The notes beneath the pieces are model-generated. The model was not told where the DNA came from and ran no database searches. It saw only the letters and a program-made list of their open reading frames with translations. Shown here one piece after another: positions 51,901 to 60,195 of a stretch of 64,000 nucleotides of DNA. The stretch spans positions 62,001 to 126,000 of the forward strand of contig JAJUJC010000001.1 of the NCBI GenBank assembly GCA_029267335.1, read 5' to 3'. Each line of letters begins with the position of its first letter. Within the stretch, counting starts at the first letter, position 1. The position numbers and the translations under genes are program-made. This stretch comes from Intestinibacillus massiliensis (lineage in GTDB: Bacteria > Bacillota > Clostridia > Oscillospirales > Butyricicoccaceae).

Positions 51901-53279
51901 TCACCGCCGCGCACCAGTGTTGCGGCAATTTCTGTGATTTCTTCTCTATCCGGACGCAAACCGGTCGTTTCCAAGTCGAAGCAAACGTATTCTCCGTCAA
52001 AGGGAGCGTCCGTCGCGCCGCGCACGACCGATACCGCTGCGCCGTCGTTGACATAATACGCTTCCACACCATAAATAACCTTAAAATTCTCGATTTTCCC
52101 CCATTCGACAGCATGCATCGCATCCGGAAATGCCTGCGCCACACCGTGATCGGTAATCGCCATCGCAGTATGTCCCCAGTAAACCGCACGCTCAATGAGT
52201 TTCTTCGTTGGCGTTACACCATCCATTGCACTCATATTGGTGTGCAAATGCAACTCAACACGCTTTTTCTCGCTCTTATCCTGACGAATGATCTTTTTGG
52301 ATTTCACGATCGCGGTCGGTTCAACAGTGGTTTCCTTTTCCCACTGGTCATAGGTCATCTTGCCCTGCACGATGAGATGCATTCCGGTTTTGATGGAGCC
52401 TGCCAGTTCCCCCGCTTGATCTTTCGCGAGAAATTTGCACACGCGCACCGAATTGGTGTTATCCGTAATGTCGAACGACAGCTTGACCCATTCCTTGCCC
52501 GTTTTCTTGCTTTTAATCTCACGATGATCGATAAAAAACACGTCGCCCTTGATGGTCACGCGGTCAAGCTCGTGTACCGCGTCGCGAATCGGGATCGGCT
52601 CGTCCTGATAAAGCTTGCCAAACAGCAAATTCTCGTCCTTGACCTCCGCGACTTTGGGGCGACGATAACCGCCCTCACCGGAAGGCGTGCTCTTGGGTCG
52701 CGGCTTGGGTGCGCGCTCGGTCTGTGCCGCCTCTGCCGCCTGCTGAACACTCGCCGTACGCAAGCACTCCGCACGCGTCTCAGCGGCTTCACGCTGCGCG
52801 CTCTCCAAGTGCTTCTGATCCATGCTGACCGGTACGACCGGACAATGTAATCCGGTCTCTGTACGGATCTGCTCTGTAAGCTGGCGCAGCGCGAGCTGCA
52901 AGTATTCCGCGGCTGTTTCGGTCATTGGTACACGCACCTCACCGCCTTCATACTGCCACGCACAGCCGGCAAGCAGACCGCACGCCGAGGGCATGCGGTC
53001 ATAAAGTCCGTCGCGCAAAGCGGACAGATAATCGTCGCTTAAACGATGACAGGTATACCGTGGCGAAATGCGCATACGGGTCAGATGGTAGCACTTAGCA
53101 ATGCCCTGCTCGAGCGCTTTCAAGATGCCATACGGAACGATCTCATCAAAAGCGACATGGCACAGCATCGTATGCTTATCGCGGCTGACCGCCAGAGAAC
53201 AAACCTGTCCGCATGCTAAGTACGCGTCTAGCTTTTCACTTTTAAAATGGTTGAATACCTCACATAACGAACTGGACAT
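48927..53279 (-). CDS. polC: DNA polymerase III alpha subunit, PolC type
   Basis: 1450 residues, preceded by AAGGAG. An N-terminal domain and low-complexity linker (about 155-215) lead to an OB domain ([18 protein letters not shown]) and the PHP domain from 341 ([34 protein letters not shown]). An inserted DEDD 3'-5' exonuclease spans about 430-595 ([36 protein letters not shown]). The polymerase domain follows with zinc-binding CPDCKY ... CPNCGQ, then [20 protein letters not shown]. It is the main replicative polymerase of low-GC Gram-positives. Last gene of the operon, the usual Clostridia position. Confidence 0.98.
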   Translation of the reverse strand: [1450 protein letters not shown]

Positions 53280-53319
53280 AGCTGCTCCTTCGCAGAAAAT
53301 AGTGTAATTGCAAAATACT

Positions 53320-54366
53320 TTACAGCTTCTCTATTTCTTCCATCAAAGAATCAACAAGCCGTTCTTCTGGCACTTTTCGCAGAATCTCACCCTTGCGAAA
53401 AACCAAACCCACGCCATCGCCGCCTGCGATGCCGACGTCTGCTTCGCGCGCTTCGCCGGGACCGTTTACAGCGCAGCCCATGACCGCGACCTTGATCTTT
53501 TTCCCGTGGATCGCCGCCACACGCTGCTCTACTTCCTTCGCGATCCCGATCAAGTCGATGCGCGTACGGCCGCAGGTCGGGCAGGATACGACATTGATCC
53601 CATCGTCATTCAGACCAACGGCTTTCAGGATTGCCTGCGCCGCATAGATCTCCTTGACCGGATCATCTGTCAGCGATACACGAATCGTATCGCCGACCCC
53701 AAGCGCGAGCAGTCCGCCGATACCGGCGGCTGATTTGATTGTGCCCATGTACTCTGTCCCGGCTTCGGTCACACCGAGATGCAACGGATAATCACATTTT
53801 TGCTGCGCCAACTGATAGGCGCGCATCGTGTACGGTACGGACGATGATTTCATGGATAGGCAGATATCATCAAAGTCAAATTTTTCAAGCAGTGCTGCAT
53901 GATAGAGCGCGCTTTCTACGAGTGCTTCCGGCGTGGGTCCACCGTGCTTTGCCAAAATCTCGCGCTCTACCGAACCGGAGTTGACGCCAATACGAATCGG
54001 AATATGCTTCGCGCGTGCAGCGCCGACGACTGCCTTTACGCGGTCGTCCGAGCCGATATTACCCGGATTGATACGCACTTTGTGCACACCTGCCTCGATC
54101 GACTCGAGCGCGAGCTTATAGTCAAAATGGATGTCTGCCACAACAGGAATTGGGGATTTTTCACAAATCTCACCGAGCGCATGCGCTGCCTGTGCATCCG
54201 GCACTGCGCAGCGCACAATGTCGCAGCCGGCCGTCGCAAGCGCTGCGATTTGGCGCAAGGTCGCCTGTGCATCGCGCGTATCTGTGTTTGTCATGGACTG
54301 GACGACAATCGGCGCGTTTCCGCCGATCTTAACGCCCCCCACATCAATTTGCTTCTTGCTATTCAT
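53320..54366 (-). CDS. ispG: (E)-4-hydroxy-3-methylbut-2-enyl-diphosphate synthase (flavodoxin)
   Basis: 348 residues. TIM-barrel part with VGGVKIGGNAPIVVQSMTNT and PVVADIHFDYKLALESIEAG, then the [4Fe-4S] domain with VVSCPTCGRTRIDL and AVMGCAVNGPGEAREADVGI. It makes HMBPP in the MEP isoprenoid pathway. It sits with dxr and uppS in the same operon; polC follows 40 bases on. Confidence 0.97.
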   Translation of the reverse strand: MNSKKQIDVGGVKIGGNAPIVVQSMTNTDTRDAQATLRQIAALATAGCDIVRCAVPDAQAAHALGEICEKSPIPVVADIHFDYKLALESIEAGVHKVRINPGNIGSDDRVKAVVGAARAKHIPIRIGVNSGSVEREILAKHGGPTPEALVESALYHAALLEKFDFDDICLSMKSSSVPYTMRAYQLAQQKCDYPLHLGVTEAGTEYMGTIKSAAGIGGLLALGVGDTIRVSLTDDPVKEIYAAQAILKAVGLNDDGINVVSCPTCGRTRIDLIGIAKEVEQRVAAIHGKKIKVAVMGCAVNGPGEAREADVGIAGGDGVGLVFRKGEILRKVPEERLVDSLMEEIEKL

Positions 54367-54397
54367 ATTCCCATTCCTTCTTTTCCGTAATGATTGC

Positions 54398-55423
54398 TTA
54401 CGCGCCTGTAATCAGGCGAAAAATGTCCTGTCCCGTTACGTAGAGCATGAGCAGCATGAGCAGCGCAAGCCCCGCCGCATGCACATAGCCCTCGTATTTC
54501 GGCGGCACTGGCTTGCGGCGGATCGCTTCAATGATGAGAAACAACAGACGACCGCCATCGAGCGCGGGCAGCGGCAGCAGGTTCATGACGCCGAGGTTGA
54601 TCGAGATAAACGACACGAGCAGGATAAAATCCTCCCAACTATGGCGCACGGTCTGCGCCATCACGCCTGCCACACCGACCGGACCGGAGAGCTGATCGAC
54701 CCCGACCTGACCGCGAACCAGCATGCCGAGACTATCCCACACCAGACGTCCAAAATCGACCGCCATATACAGTGTGTGCTTGAGCAGCACAAGCGGCGTT
54801 TTTTTTTCGATTGTAAAGTTAATGCCGTATTTTGTGCCATTGTCAAAGAGCGGTTTGAGCGGTACATCCGTCAACATCTTAACCGCTCCGTTACGGCGTA
54901 CCACAATGTCATACCCGTCTGCTCCGCCGCGGCTGAGCCCGGTGCGCACATCATTGTTGAGCAGCACGCGGTATCCGTCAATTTTCAGGATCTCGTCGCC
55001 GGGCATGAGCATGGTTTCGCCCTGTGCCGTGAAGCCGTCAAAAAAGCTGTCGATCGTTGTAGAGCTGAAGCCCTGATACTTTGCGGGGGTGTACAACAGC
55101 AAAAGCAGCAAAAAACCTGCCAAAAAATTCATCAGTGCACCCGCGACAACCACCAGCATACGGTGGGGCAGCGGCGCATGCCCAAAGCTGTGCGGATTAT
55201 CGGACTCGCCGTCTTCCCCCTCCATGACACAGGCGCCGCCAAACGGCAACAGCTTCAGGCAATAGCGTGTGCCATGCCATTCTTTGGCGAGCAGCGTCGG
55301 CCCCATCCCGACCCAAAACTCGTTTACCTGTACCCCACTTTTTTTCGCGGTGATAAAGTGCCCAAATTCATGCACGATCACCAAAAAACCGAATGCCAGA
55401 ATTGCTAAAATGATTTGCAGCAC
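54398..55423 (-). CDS. rseP: Site-2 metalloprotease RseP
   Basis: 341 residues from GTG 55423, with AAAGGAGC upstream. Four membrane helices; zinc motif HExxH in FLVIVHEFGHFITAKKSG, a PDZ domain in the middle (MLMPGDEILKIDGYRVLLNN), and the third-helix motif NLGVMNLLPLPALDGGRLLF with the metal Asp. It cuts membrane anti-sigma factors or signal-peptide remnants; the client here is unknown. Its place between dxr and ispG is conserved in Firmicutes. Confidence 0.96.
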   Translation of the reverse strand: MLQIILAILAFGFLVIVHEFGHFITAKKSGVQVNEFWVGMGPTLLAKEWHGTRYCLKLLPFGGACVMEGEDGESDNPHSFGHAPLPHRMLVVVAGALMNFLAGFLLLLLLYTPAKYQGFSSTTIDSFFDGFTAQGETMLMPGDEILKIDGYRVLLNNDVRTGLSRGGADGYDIVVRRNGAVKMLTDVPLKPLFDNGTKYGINFTIEKKTPLVLLKHTLYMAVDFGRLVWDSLGMLVRGQVGVDQLSGPVGVAGVMAQTVRHSWEDFILLVSFISINLGVMNLLPLPALDGGRLLFLIIEAIRRKPVPPKYEGYVHAAGLALLMLLMLYVTGQDIFRLITGA

Positions 55424-55459
55424 AATAGGCTCCTTTCCGGGTCAGAGGGAAGTCAAAAT

Positions 55460-56593
55460 TCAGCGGCTCGCGACCTCGCGTGCGAGACGGTCGCTCTCCA
55501 GAATATCCTCCAGTGAGGGATTTTGCAGGAATGGTACACGCTCCATCGCCTGTGTGATACGCTCCCCGATTTCGAGGAATCCGATTTCGTCCGCAAGGAA
55601 ACGTGCGACGGCAGCTTCGTTCGCGCCGTTCAGGATCGCCCCCGCATTTCCGCGCTGTGCACCCGCGCGGCGTGCCAGATCAAGCACGGGCATCGCCCAT
55701 GTATCCGGTGTGAAGAAGGTCATCTTCCCGACATCCGCAAGAGACAACCGCGGGATCTTGCAGGGCACACGCGCCGGGTAAGTTAACGCGTACTGAATGG
55801 GCAATCGCATATCCGGCACGCCCAACTGCGCGAGCACCGCACCGTCGCAAAACTCGATGAGAGAGTGTACGATGCTCTCGCGATGTACTACGATCTCGAT
55901 ATCCTCAGGCGGCATATCATATAGCCACATTGCCTCGATGAGTTCCAGTCCTTTGTTCACCATTGAAGCAGAATCAATCGTAATCTTCGCGCCCATCGAC
56001 CAATTCGGGTGCTGTAAAGCTTTTTGCCTTGTCGCTGTTTTAAGCTGTTCAATGCTGTAGTGAAAGAACGGCCCGCCCGATGCTGTGAGAATGATTTTGG
56101 AAAGTGCATTTCCCTGCCGCGCCTGCACGCACTGAAAAATCGCAGAGTGTTCAGAATCGACGGGGAGGATCGCAACTCCCTTTTCTTTCGCGCGCGCCAT
56201 GACGAGTTGACCGCCGCAAACCAGTGTTTCTTTGTTCGCTAGCGCAATGTCTTTACCCGCGTCGATCGCCGCAAGCGTAGGCAGCAGACCCACCATACCG
56301 ACCACTGCCGTTACCACGACATCCGCCTCTTGCAGCGTTGCAGCAGCGAGCAAGCCTTCCCTGCCGCCCAGTACTTCGATAGATGTGTCTGCCAGTGCGA
56401 TTTTCAGTGCACGCGCCGCCTCCATATCGTATGCCGCAACCAGTTTGGGATGCAGCATACGCGCTTGCTCTTCCAACAGCTTGATGTTGCGATTGGTCGT
56501 CAGTGCAACGACTTCGGCATCTATCGAGGGTAAAATATCAATGGTCTGTGTGCCGATCGAGCCGGTCGACCCCAAAATAGAAAGTTTCTTCAT
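55460..56593 (-). CDS. dxr: 1-deoxy-D-xylulose 5-phosphate reductoisomerase
   Basis: 377 residues. NADPH-binding start KKLSILGSTGSIGTQTIDIL, then ALANKETLVCGGQLVM, LPVDSEHSAIFQCVQ, LTASGGPFFHY, TIDSASMVNKGLELIEA with metal and substrate residues, and a C-terminal helical domain (GNAGAILNGANEAAVARFL). It is the second step of the MEP pathway, making MEP from DXP. Confidence 0.98.
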   Translation of the reverse strand: MKKLSILGSTGSIGTQTIDILPSIDAEVVALTTNRNIKLLEEQARMLHPKLVAAYDMEAARALKIALADTSIEVLGGREGLLAAATLQEADVVVTAVVGMVGLLPTLAAIDAGKDIALANKETLVCGGQLVMARAKEKGVAILPVDSEHSAIFQCVQARQGNALSKIILTASGGPFFHYSIEQLKTATRQKALQHPNWSMGAKITIDSASMVNKGLELIEAMWLYDMPPEDIEIVVHRESIVHSLIEFCDGAVLAQLGVPDMRLPIQYALTYPARVPCKIPRLSLADVGKMTFFTPDTWAMPVLDLARRAGAQRGNAGAILNGANEAAVARFLADEIGFLEIGERITQAMERVPFLQNPSLEDILESDRLAREVASR

Positions 56594-56662
56594 AATGTTA
56601 TCTTATACCTTTCACAGAGGAATTATATCCTGTTTTTTGGCTCCTCTTTTCGGCAGATGGTT

Positions 56663-57487
56663 TTAGGAAACGCCTGCTGCTCTGAGCACCAGTTCTACAA
56701 CCGGCGCGACAAAAATGACGCTGTCAAAGCGATCGAGCACACCGCCGTGCCCAGGGAAAATATTCCCATAGTCCTTGATTCCTGTTTGCCGCTTGATGAC
56801 CGAAAACGACAGATCGCCGATTTGTCCGATCGCAGCGCCGACCGCACCCAACACAGCGGCGGCCCAATATGGAAGAGCAAAACCAAGCGTCATGTCCAAA
56901 ATCACTGTAAAAATCAGGACGCAGACAACGCCGCCGAGCACACCCCCAACCGCGCCTTCCACCGTCTTTTTTGGGCTGATGACCGGTGCGAGTTTATGCT
57001 TGCCAAAGAAACGACCGGCAAAATATGCGAACGTGTCGGAACCCCATGCGGCAAGCAGGGGCAGCAGTACCAAATACTGCCCCTTTTCCATTTGAAAAAT
57101 ACGCATCAATGCGAGCAATAGATATGGTAGCAATACTGCGCTAAACAGACCGCAAACGACCTGATGGAAGTGCATGACATCGTGTCGGCGCAGTAAAACC
57201 GCAAATAGCCCCACCACTGCAATGAGCAGCAGCCCGAGTGCAAATACATCGCGATAAGCGCTCAGCTGCATGCCGCTTGTTGCATTCCAACCGAAGCCCA
57301 CAGCAACAAGCATGCACAGCACCGCAACATCCCGATCACGTACCAGACCGGTAGGCACCGTGATCTCCCATGCAGCAAGTCCGCAGAGCAGTACCAGTGC
57401 GACTTCAAGTACGATGGGTGGGAAGAGGAACAACGCACACAGTACAAACGCAAATCCAATGATGCCGAATGCAATTCTAGATCTCAT
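56663..57487 (-). CDS. cdsA: Phosphatidate cytidylyltransferase
   Basis: 274 residues from ATG 57487, with GGAGGG seven bases upstream inside the uppS end; the two genes are one base apart. About seven membrane helices (AFGIIGFAFVLCALFLFPPI, VVGLFAVLL, YLVLLPLLAAWGSDTFAYFA). The C-terminal CDP-alcohol signature SVIKRQTGIKDYGNIFPGHG-GVLDRFDS is intact. It makes CDP-diacylglycerol, the precursor of membrane phospholipids. Confidence 0.95.
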   Translation of the reverse strand: MRSRIAFGIIGFAFVLCALFLFPPIVLEVALVLLCGLAAWEITVPTGLVRDRDVAVLCMLVAVGFGWNATSGMQLSAYRDVFALGLLLIAVVGLFAVLLRRHDVMHFHQVVCGLFSAVLLPYLLLALMRIFQMEKGQYLVLLPLLAAWGSDTFAYFAGRFFGKHKLAPVISPKKTVEGAVGGVLGGVVCVLIFTVILDMTLGFALPYWAAAVLGAVGAAIGQIGDLSFSVIKRQTGIKDYGNIFPGHGGVLDRFDSVIFVAPVVELVLRAAGVS

Positions 57488-57488
57488 C

Positions 57489-58265
57489 TCATATCCCTCC
57501 GTACCGCCGCTGCCGATGATTGAAGTCGTCGAGCGCGGCATCCATATCCGCCGTAGTGAAATCCGGCCAGAGCACATCTGTAAAATAATATTCACTATAG
57601 GCGGACTGCCACAGCAGGAAATTTGATGTGCGCATTTCGCCGGAGGGACGGATGATCAGATCGGGATCCGGCATATGAGCGGTGTAAAGGTGTTTTGCTA
57701 TACACCCCTCTGTAATATCCTCCACGCGCAGTTTTCCTACCTGAATTTCGCGACAAATAGCTTGTACGGCATTTTTAATTTCGTCACGTGCGCCGTAATT
57801 GATACAAAGGTTTGCAACAGCGGCATCCGGTCCAAGCTGATCTGCAATCGTATCATTTTCTGCAATCTGTGCCTTGAGATCATCCGGCAAACCGGACAGA
57901 TCCCCAATCACACGAACGGCAACGCCCCGCTGCGACATAGTATCCGCCGCCTCCCGCAAATACTTGCGGAACAAGTTCATGAGTGCATCGACTTCATCCT
58001 GCGGCCGCTTCCAATTCTCGGTGGAAAACGCATAGACTGTAAAATACTTGATGCCGATATCGGCGCAGTAGGTCGCAATTGTGCGAAAGGTCTCCGCCCC
58101 GGCGCGATGCCCCATTTGGCGCGGCATACCACGTTTTTTTGCCCATCGTCCATTGCCGTCCATAATGACCGCCACATGCTGCGGAACAGGTCTATCCGCA
58201 CTTGCGGATGTTGTGGCCGGCTCAGTCTTGCGGCGTGCGTCCTTGATTTTTTGGATGATTCCCAC
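57489..58265 (-). CDS. uppS: Isoprenyl transferase (undecaprenyl diphosphate synthase)
   Basis: 258 residues, GTG start preceded by GGGGGAAAAG. Motifs: HVAVIMDGNGRWAKKRGMPR with catalytic Asp, GHRAGAETFRTI, FTVYAFSTENWKRP, LCINYGARDEI and PDPDLIIRPSGEMRTSNFLL, ending in QSAYSEYYFTDVLWPDF. It makes the C55 lipid carrier for cell-wall synthesis from MEP-pathway units. Confidence 0.97.
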   Translation of the reverse strand: MGIIQKIKDARRKTEPATTSASADRPVPQHVAVIMDGNGRWAKKRGMPRQMGHRAGAETFRTIATYCADIGIKYFTVYAFSTENWKRPQDEVDALMNLFRKYLREAADTMSQRGVAVRVIGDLSGLPDDLKAQIAENDTIADQLGPDAAVANLCINYGARDEIKNAVQAICREIQVGKLRVEDITEGCIAKHLYTAHMPDPDLIIRPSGEMRTSNFLLWQSAYSEYYFTDVLWPDFTTADMDAALDDFNHRQRRYGGI

Positions 58266-58286
58266 TGGTCTTTTCCCCCATGGAAA

Positions 58287-58309
58287 GGGGCGGCGTAACT
58301 CGCCGCCCC
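58287..58309 (-). terminator. GC-rich hairpin between frr and uppS
   Basis: GGGGCGGCG / CGCCGCCCC with a five-base loop in the 121-base gap. The following minus-strand bases (CTTTCC) are a poor T tract, so partial termination or mRNA processing is more likely than a full stop. The rest of the gap shows no gene. Confidence 0.5.
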
Positions 58310-58386
58310 CTCTGTCTTATTTCGGAATATTACGCGTGGTCCGGAAACAACTCGTGTGCCCCCACGCCGAGAATGTCACGAACGGA

Positions 58387-58941
58387 TCAAACTTCCGCGA
58401 GTTCCTTCGCTTTCTTCGCTGCCATGCCGTCGATATCCTTGATATACTTATCAGTCTTCTTCTGGATGCCCTCTTCCGCATCGGCAAGCTCGTCTTCGGT
58501 CATTTCATTCTTCTTATGCGCCGCCTTGAACTTGTCGATCGCATCACGGCGAATATTGCGCACAGCGACCTTGCTTTCCTCGCTGATCTTGGATACCTGC
58601 TTGATCAGCTCCTTACGGCGCTCTTCTGTCAGCGGCGGGAAAGTCAGACGCAGCAGCTTGCCGTCGTTTTGCGGATTGATGCCAATATCAGATGCCTGGA
58701 TCGCCTTTTCGATCTGCTTCAGAATTGAGCCGTCCCACGGCTGTACCGACAGCGTACGCGGATCGGGGGTTGCGATTGCCGCGACCTGATTGAGCGGTGT
58801 CGGTGCGCCGTAATATTCCACGGTAATCTTGTCGAGAACCGCCGGATTGGCGCGACCTGCGCGGATCGCAGCGAGATCATGTGACAGCACCTCAAGGGTT
58901 TTCGTCATTTTGCTCTCATAGGGCGTAAAATCAGCCTTCAT
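58387..58941 (-). CDS. frr: Ribosome recycling factor
   Basis: 184 residues, preceded by AGGAGG and two bases after pyrH. Helical hairpin features: [78 protein letters not shown]. It splits post-termination ribosomes together with EF-G. Confidence 0.98.
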   Translation of the reverse strand: MKADFTPYESKMTKTLEVLSHDLAAIRAGRANPAVLDKITVEYYGAPTPLNQVAAIATPDPRTLSVQPWDGSILKQIEKAIQASDIGINPQNDGKLLRLTFPPLTEERRKELIKQVSKISEESKVAVRNIRRDAIDKFKAAHKKNEMTEDELADAEEGIQKKTDKYIKDIDGMAAKKAKELAEV

Positions 58942-58943
58942 AG

Positions 58944-59666
58944 TTACTTTTCCTCCTGCACAATCGTACCGATTTTTTCACCGCGTACCGCACGGCAGAT
59001 ATTTTCCGGATCTGCAAGCGCAAAAACCAGAATCGGGATATGGTTGTCCATAGAAAGCGACGTTGCCGTCGTATCCATAACGCCAAGACCCTGGTTCAGC
59101 ACATCCATATAGGTCAGATGGTCATACTTCTTTGCATTCGGATTGATCGCGGGGTCGGAATCATATACACCGTCCACGTTTTTCGCAAGCAAAATGACCT
59201 CTGCGTTGATCTCGGCTGCGCGCAGTACCGCGGCAGTATCCGTTGAGAAATAGGGGTTGCCCGTGCCGCAGCCAAAAATCACAACACGACCCTTCTCCAG
59301 ATGACGGGTTGCTTTATTGCGAATGTATGGTTCGGCAATTTTATTCATCTCGATTGCAGTCTGCACGCGCACATCGACGCCGCGCTGCTCCAGTGCATCC
59401 GCAAGCGCAAGCGCATTGATCGTTGTCGCCAGCATACCCATATGATCGGCGCGCGTACGCTCCATCTTGCCGCCGCCATCCTTGACGCCACGCCAAAAAT
59501 TACCGCCGCCAACAACGACACCGATCTGTGTGCCCTGCTCATTACACTTCTTGATCACATCACACACTGGTCCGATGACATCAAAGTTTAAACCAAACTT
59601 TTTATCGCCGGCAAGCGCTTCGCCGCTGATCTTAATGAGCACACGTTTATACCCTGGGTTCTCCAT
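58944..59666 (-). CDS. pyrH: UMP kinase
   Basis: 240 residues. Amino-acid-kinase fold: [78 protein letters not shown] and [20 protein letters not shown]. It phosphorylates UMP to UDP and is allosterically regulated in bacteria. It is the first gene of the pyrH-frr-uppS-cdsA-dxr-rseP-ispG-polC operon as seen here. Confidence 0.97.
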   Translation of the reverse strand: MENPGYKRVLIKISGEALAGDKKFGLNFDVIGPVCDVIKKCNEQGTQIGVVVGGGNFWRGVKDGGGKMERTRADHMGMLATTINALALADALEQRGVDVRVQTAIEMNKIAEPYIRNKATRHLEKGRVVIFGCGTGNPYFSTDTAAVLRAAEINAEVILLAKNVDGVYDSDPAINPNAKKYDHLTYMDVLNQGLGVMDTTATSLSMDNHIPILVFALADPENICRAVRGEKIGTIVQEEK

Positions 59667-59704
59667 ACTGCTTTTCCCTCTTTCTCATGATACTTTCATA
59701 TCTT

Positions 59705-59733
59705 ATTTTACCGTATTCCGCATTGCTTTGCAA
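59705..59733 (-). promoter_or_regulatory. Predicted promoter of the pyrH operon
   Basis: On the minus strand, TTGCAA (59728-59733), 17-base spacer, TAAAAT (59705-59710), 38 bases before the pyrH start. The IS remnant begins about 50 bases further upstream. Confidence 0.6.
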
Positions 59734-59782
59734 ACCCTTTCCCCTCTTTTTTTATGAACGATTTGCAAAAACACGGTGTTTA

Positions 59783-60011
59783 CGCTTTCCGGCAGATGTA
59801 TGTGTGGATGGGATATATCTGCGTCGTAACTGGGGCGGAGCGTATGAAAACGTAGCAATTCTCCTGTGCCCGGCTGCGGTATGTGGCAGGCACGCAAGAA
59901 ATACATGAATATGAAGCATCTGGAGGCCATCTGCGAGGATGGCTCTGCTGCCATTTGAATTTACTTGCTCAGAGACTGCAAACCAATTTGCGCATAATTC
60001 TTGACACTACC
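59783..60011 (+). pseudogene. IS256-family transposase remnant with right terminal repeat
   Basis: Plus-strand codons from about 59794 read VDGIYLRRNWGGAYENVA, a conserved Mutator/IS256 transposase block (normally VDGIYLKRxWGG). Straight after, LRYVAGTQ and, one frame over, KKYMNMKHLEAICEDGSAAI with stop at 59958 match the C-terminal end (normally WGxKxYMNMKHLE). Most of the protein is deleted and the frame shifted. The sequence GGTAGTGTCAAGAATTATGC on the minus strand, ending at 60011, looks like the IS right inverted repeat. No left end is visible. Confidence 0.75.
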
Positions 60012-60171
60012 AGCACTTGATACCCTTGTAGTGCTCGCTTATCATCAAATCCTTTACTATAAATCAAATCGACACGCTCTAGCTTACTTTTAGTCCATGT
60101 TTTTATTGTGTTAAGAAAAACTAGACTCCTGCAGCGGTGAAAGCATCTTTAAATTGTTTATCTGTTATCAT
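60012..60171 (-). pseudogene. Minus-strand gene fragment cut off by the IS remnant
   Basis: ATG at 60171 has GGAAG upstream and reads MITDKQFKDAFTAAG, then the frame breaks and a second open frame continues (FLNTIKTWTKSKLERVDLIY, SKGFDDKRALQGYQVL) until the IS end at 60011. It is the next gene in the hsdR / DUF262 direction. I do not recognise it; it is short, polar and probably dead. Confidence 0.4.
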
Positions 60172-60195
60172 AATCAATTATCTTCCATGCAGGTA

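Noticed and set aside
54131-55408. 425-codon plus-strand frame opposite ispG/rseP
   Set aside because: Crosses two real genes and a gap on the other strand; no domain and no ribosome site.
59687-59908. 73-codon plus-strand ORF and an overlapping minus-strand ORF treated as intact small genes
   Set aside because: The only meaningful part is the IS256 transposase fragment; the N-terminal part is promoter DNA of pyrH.
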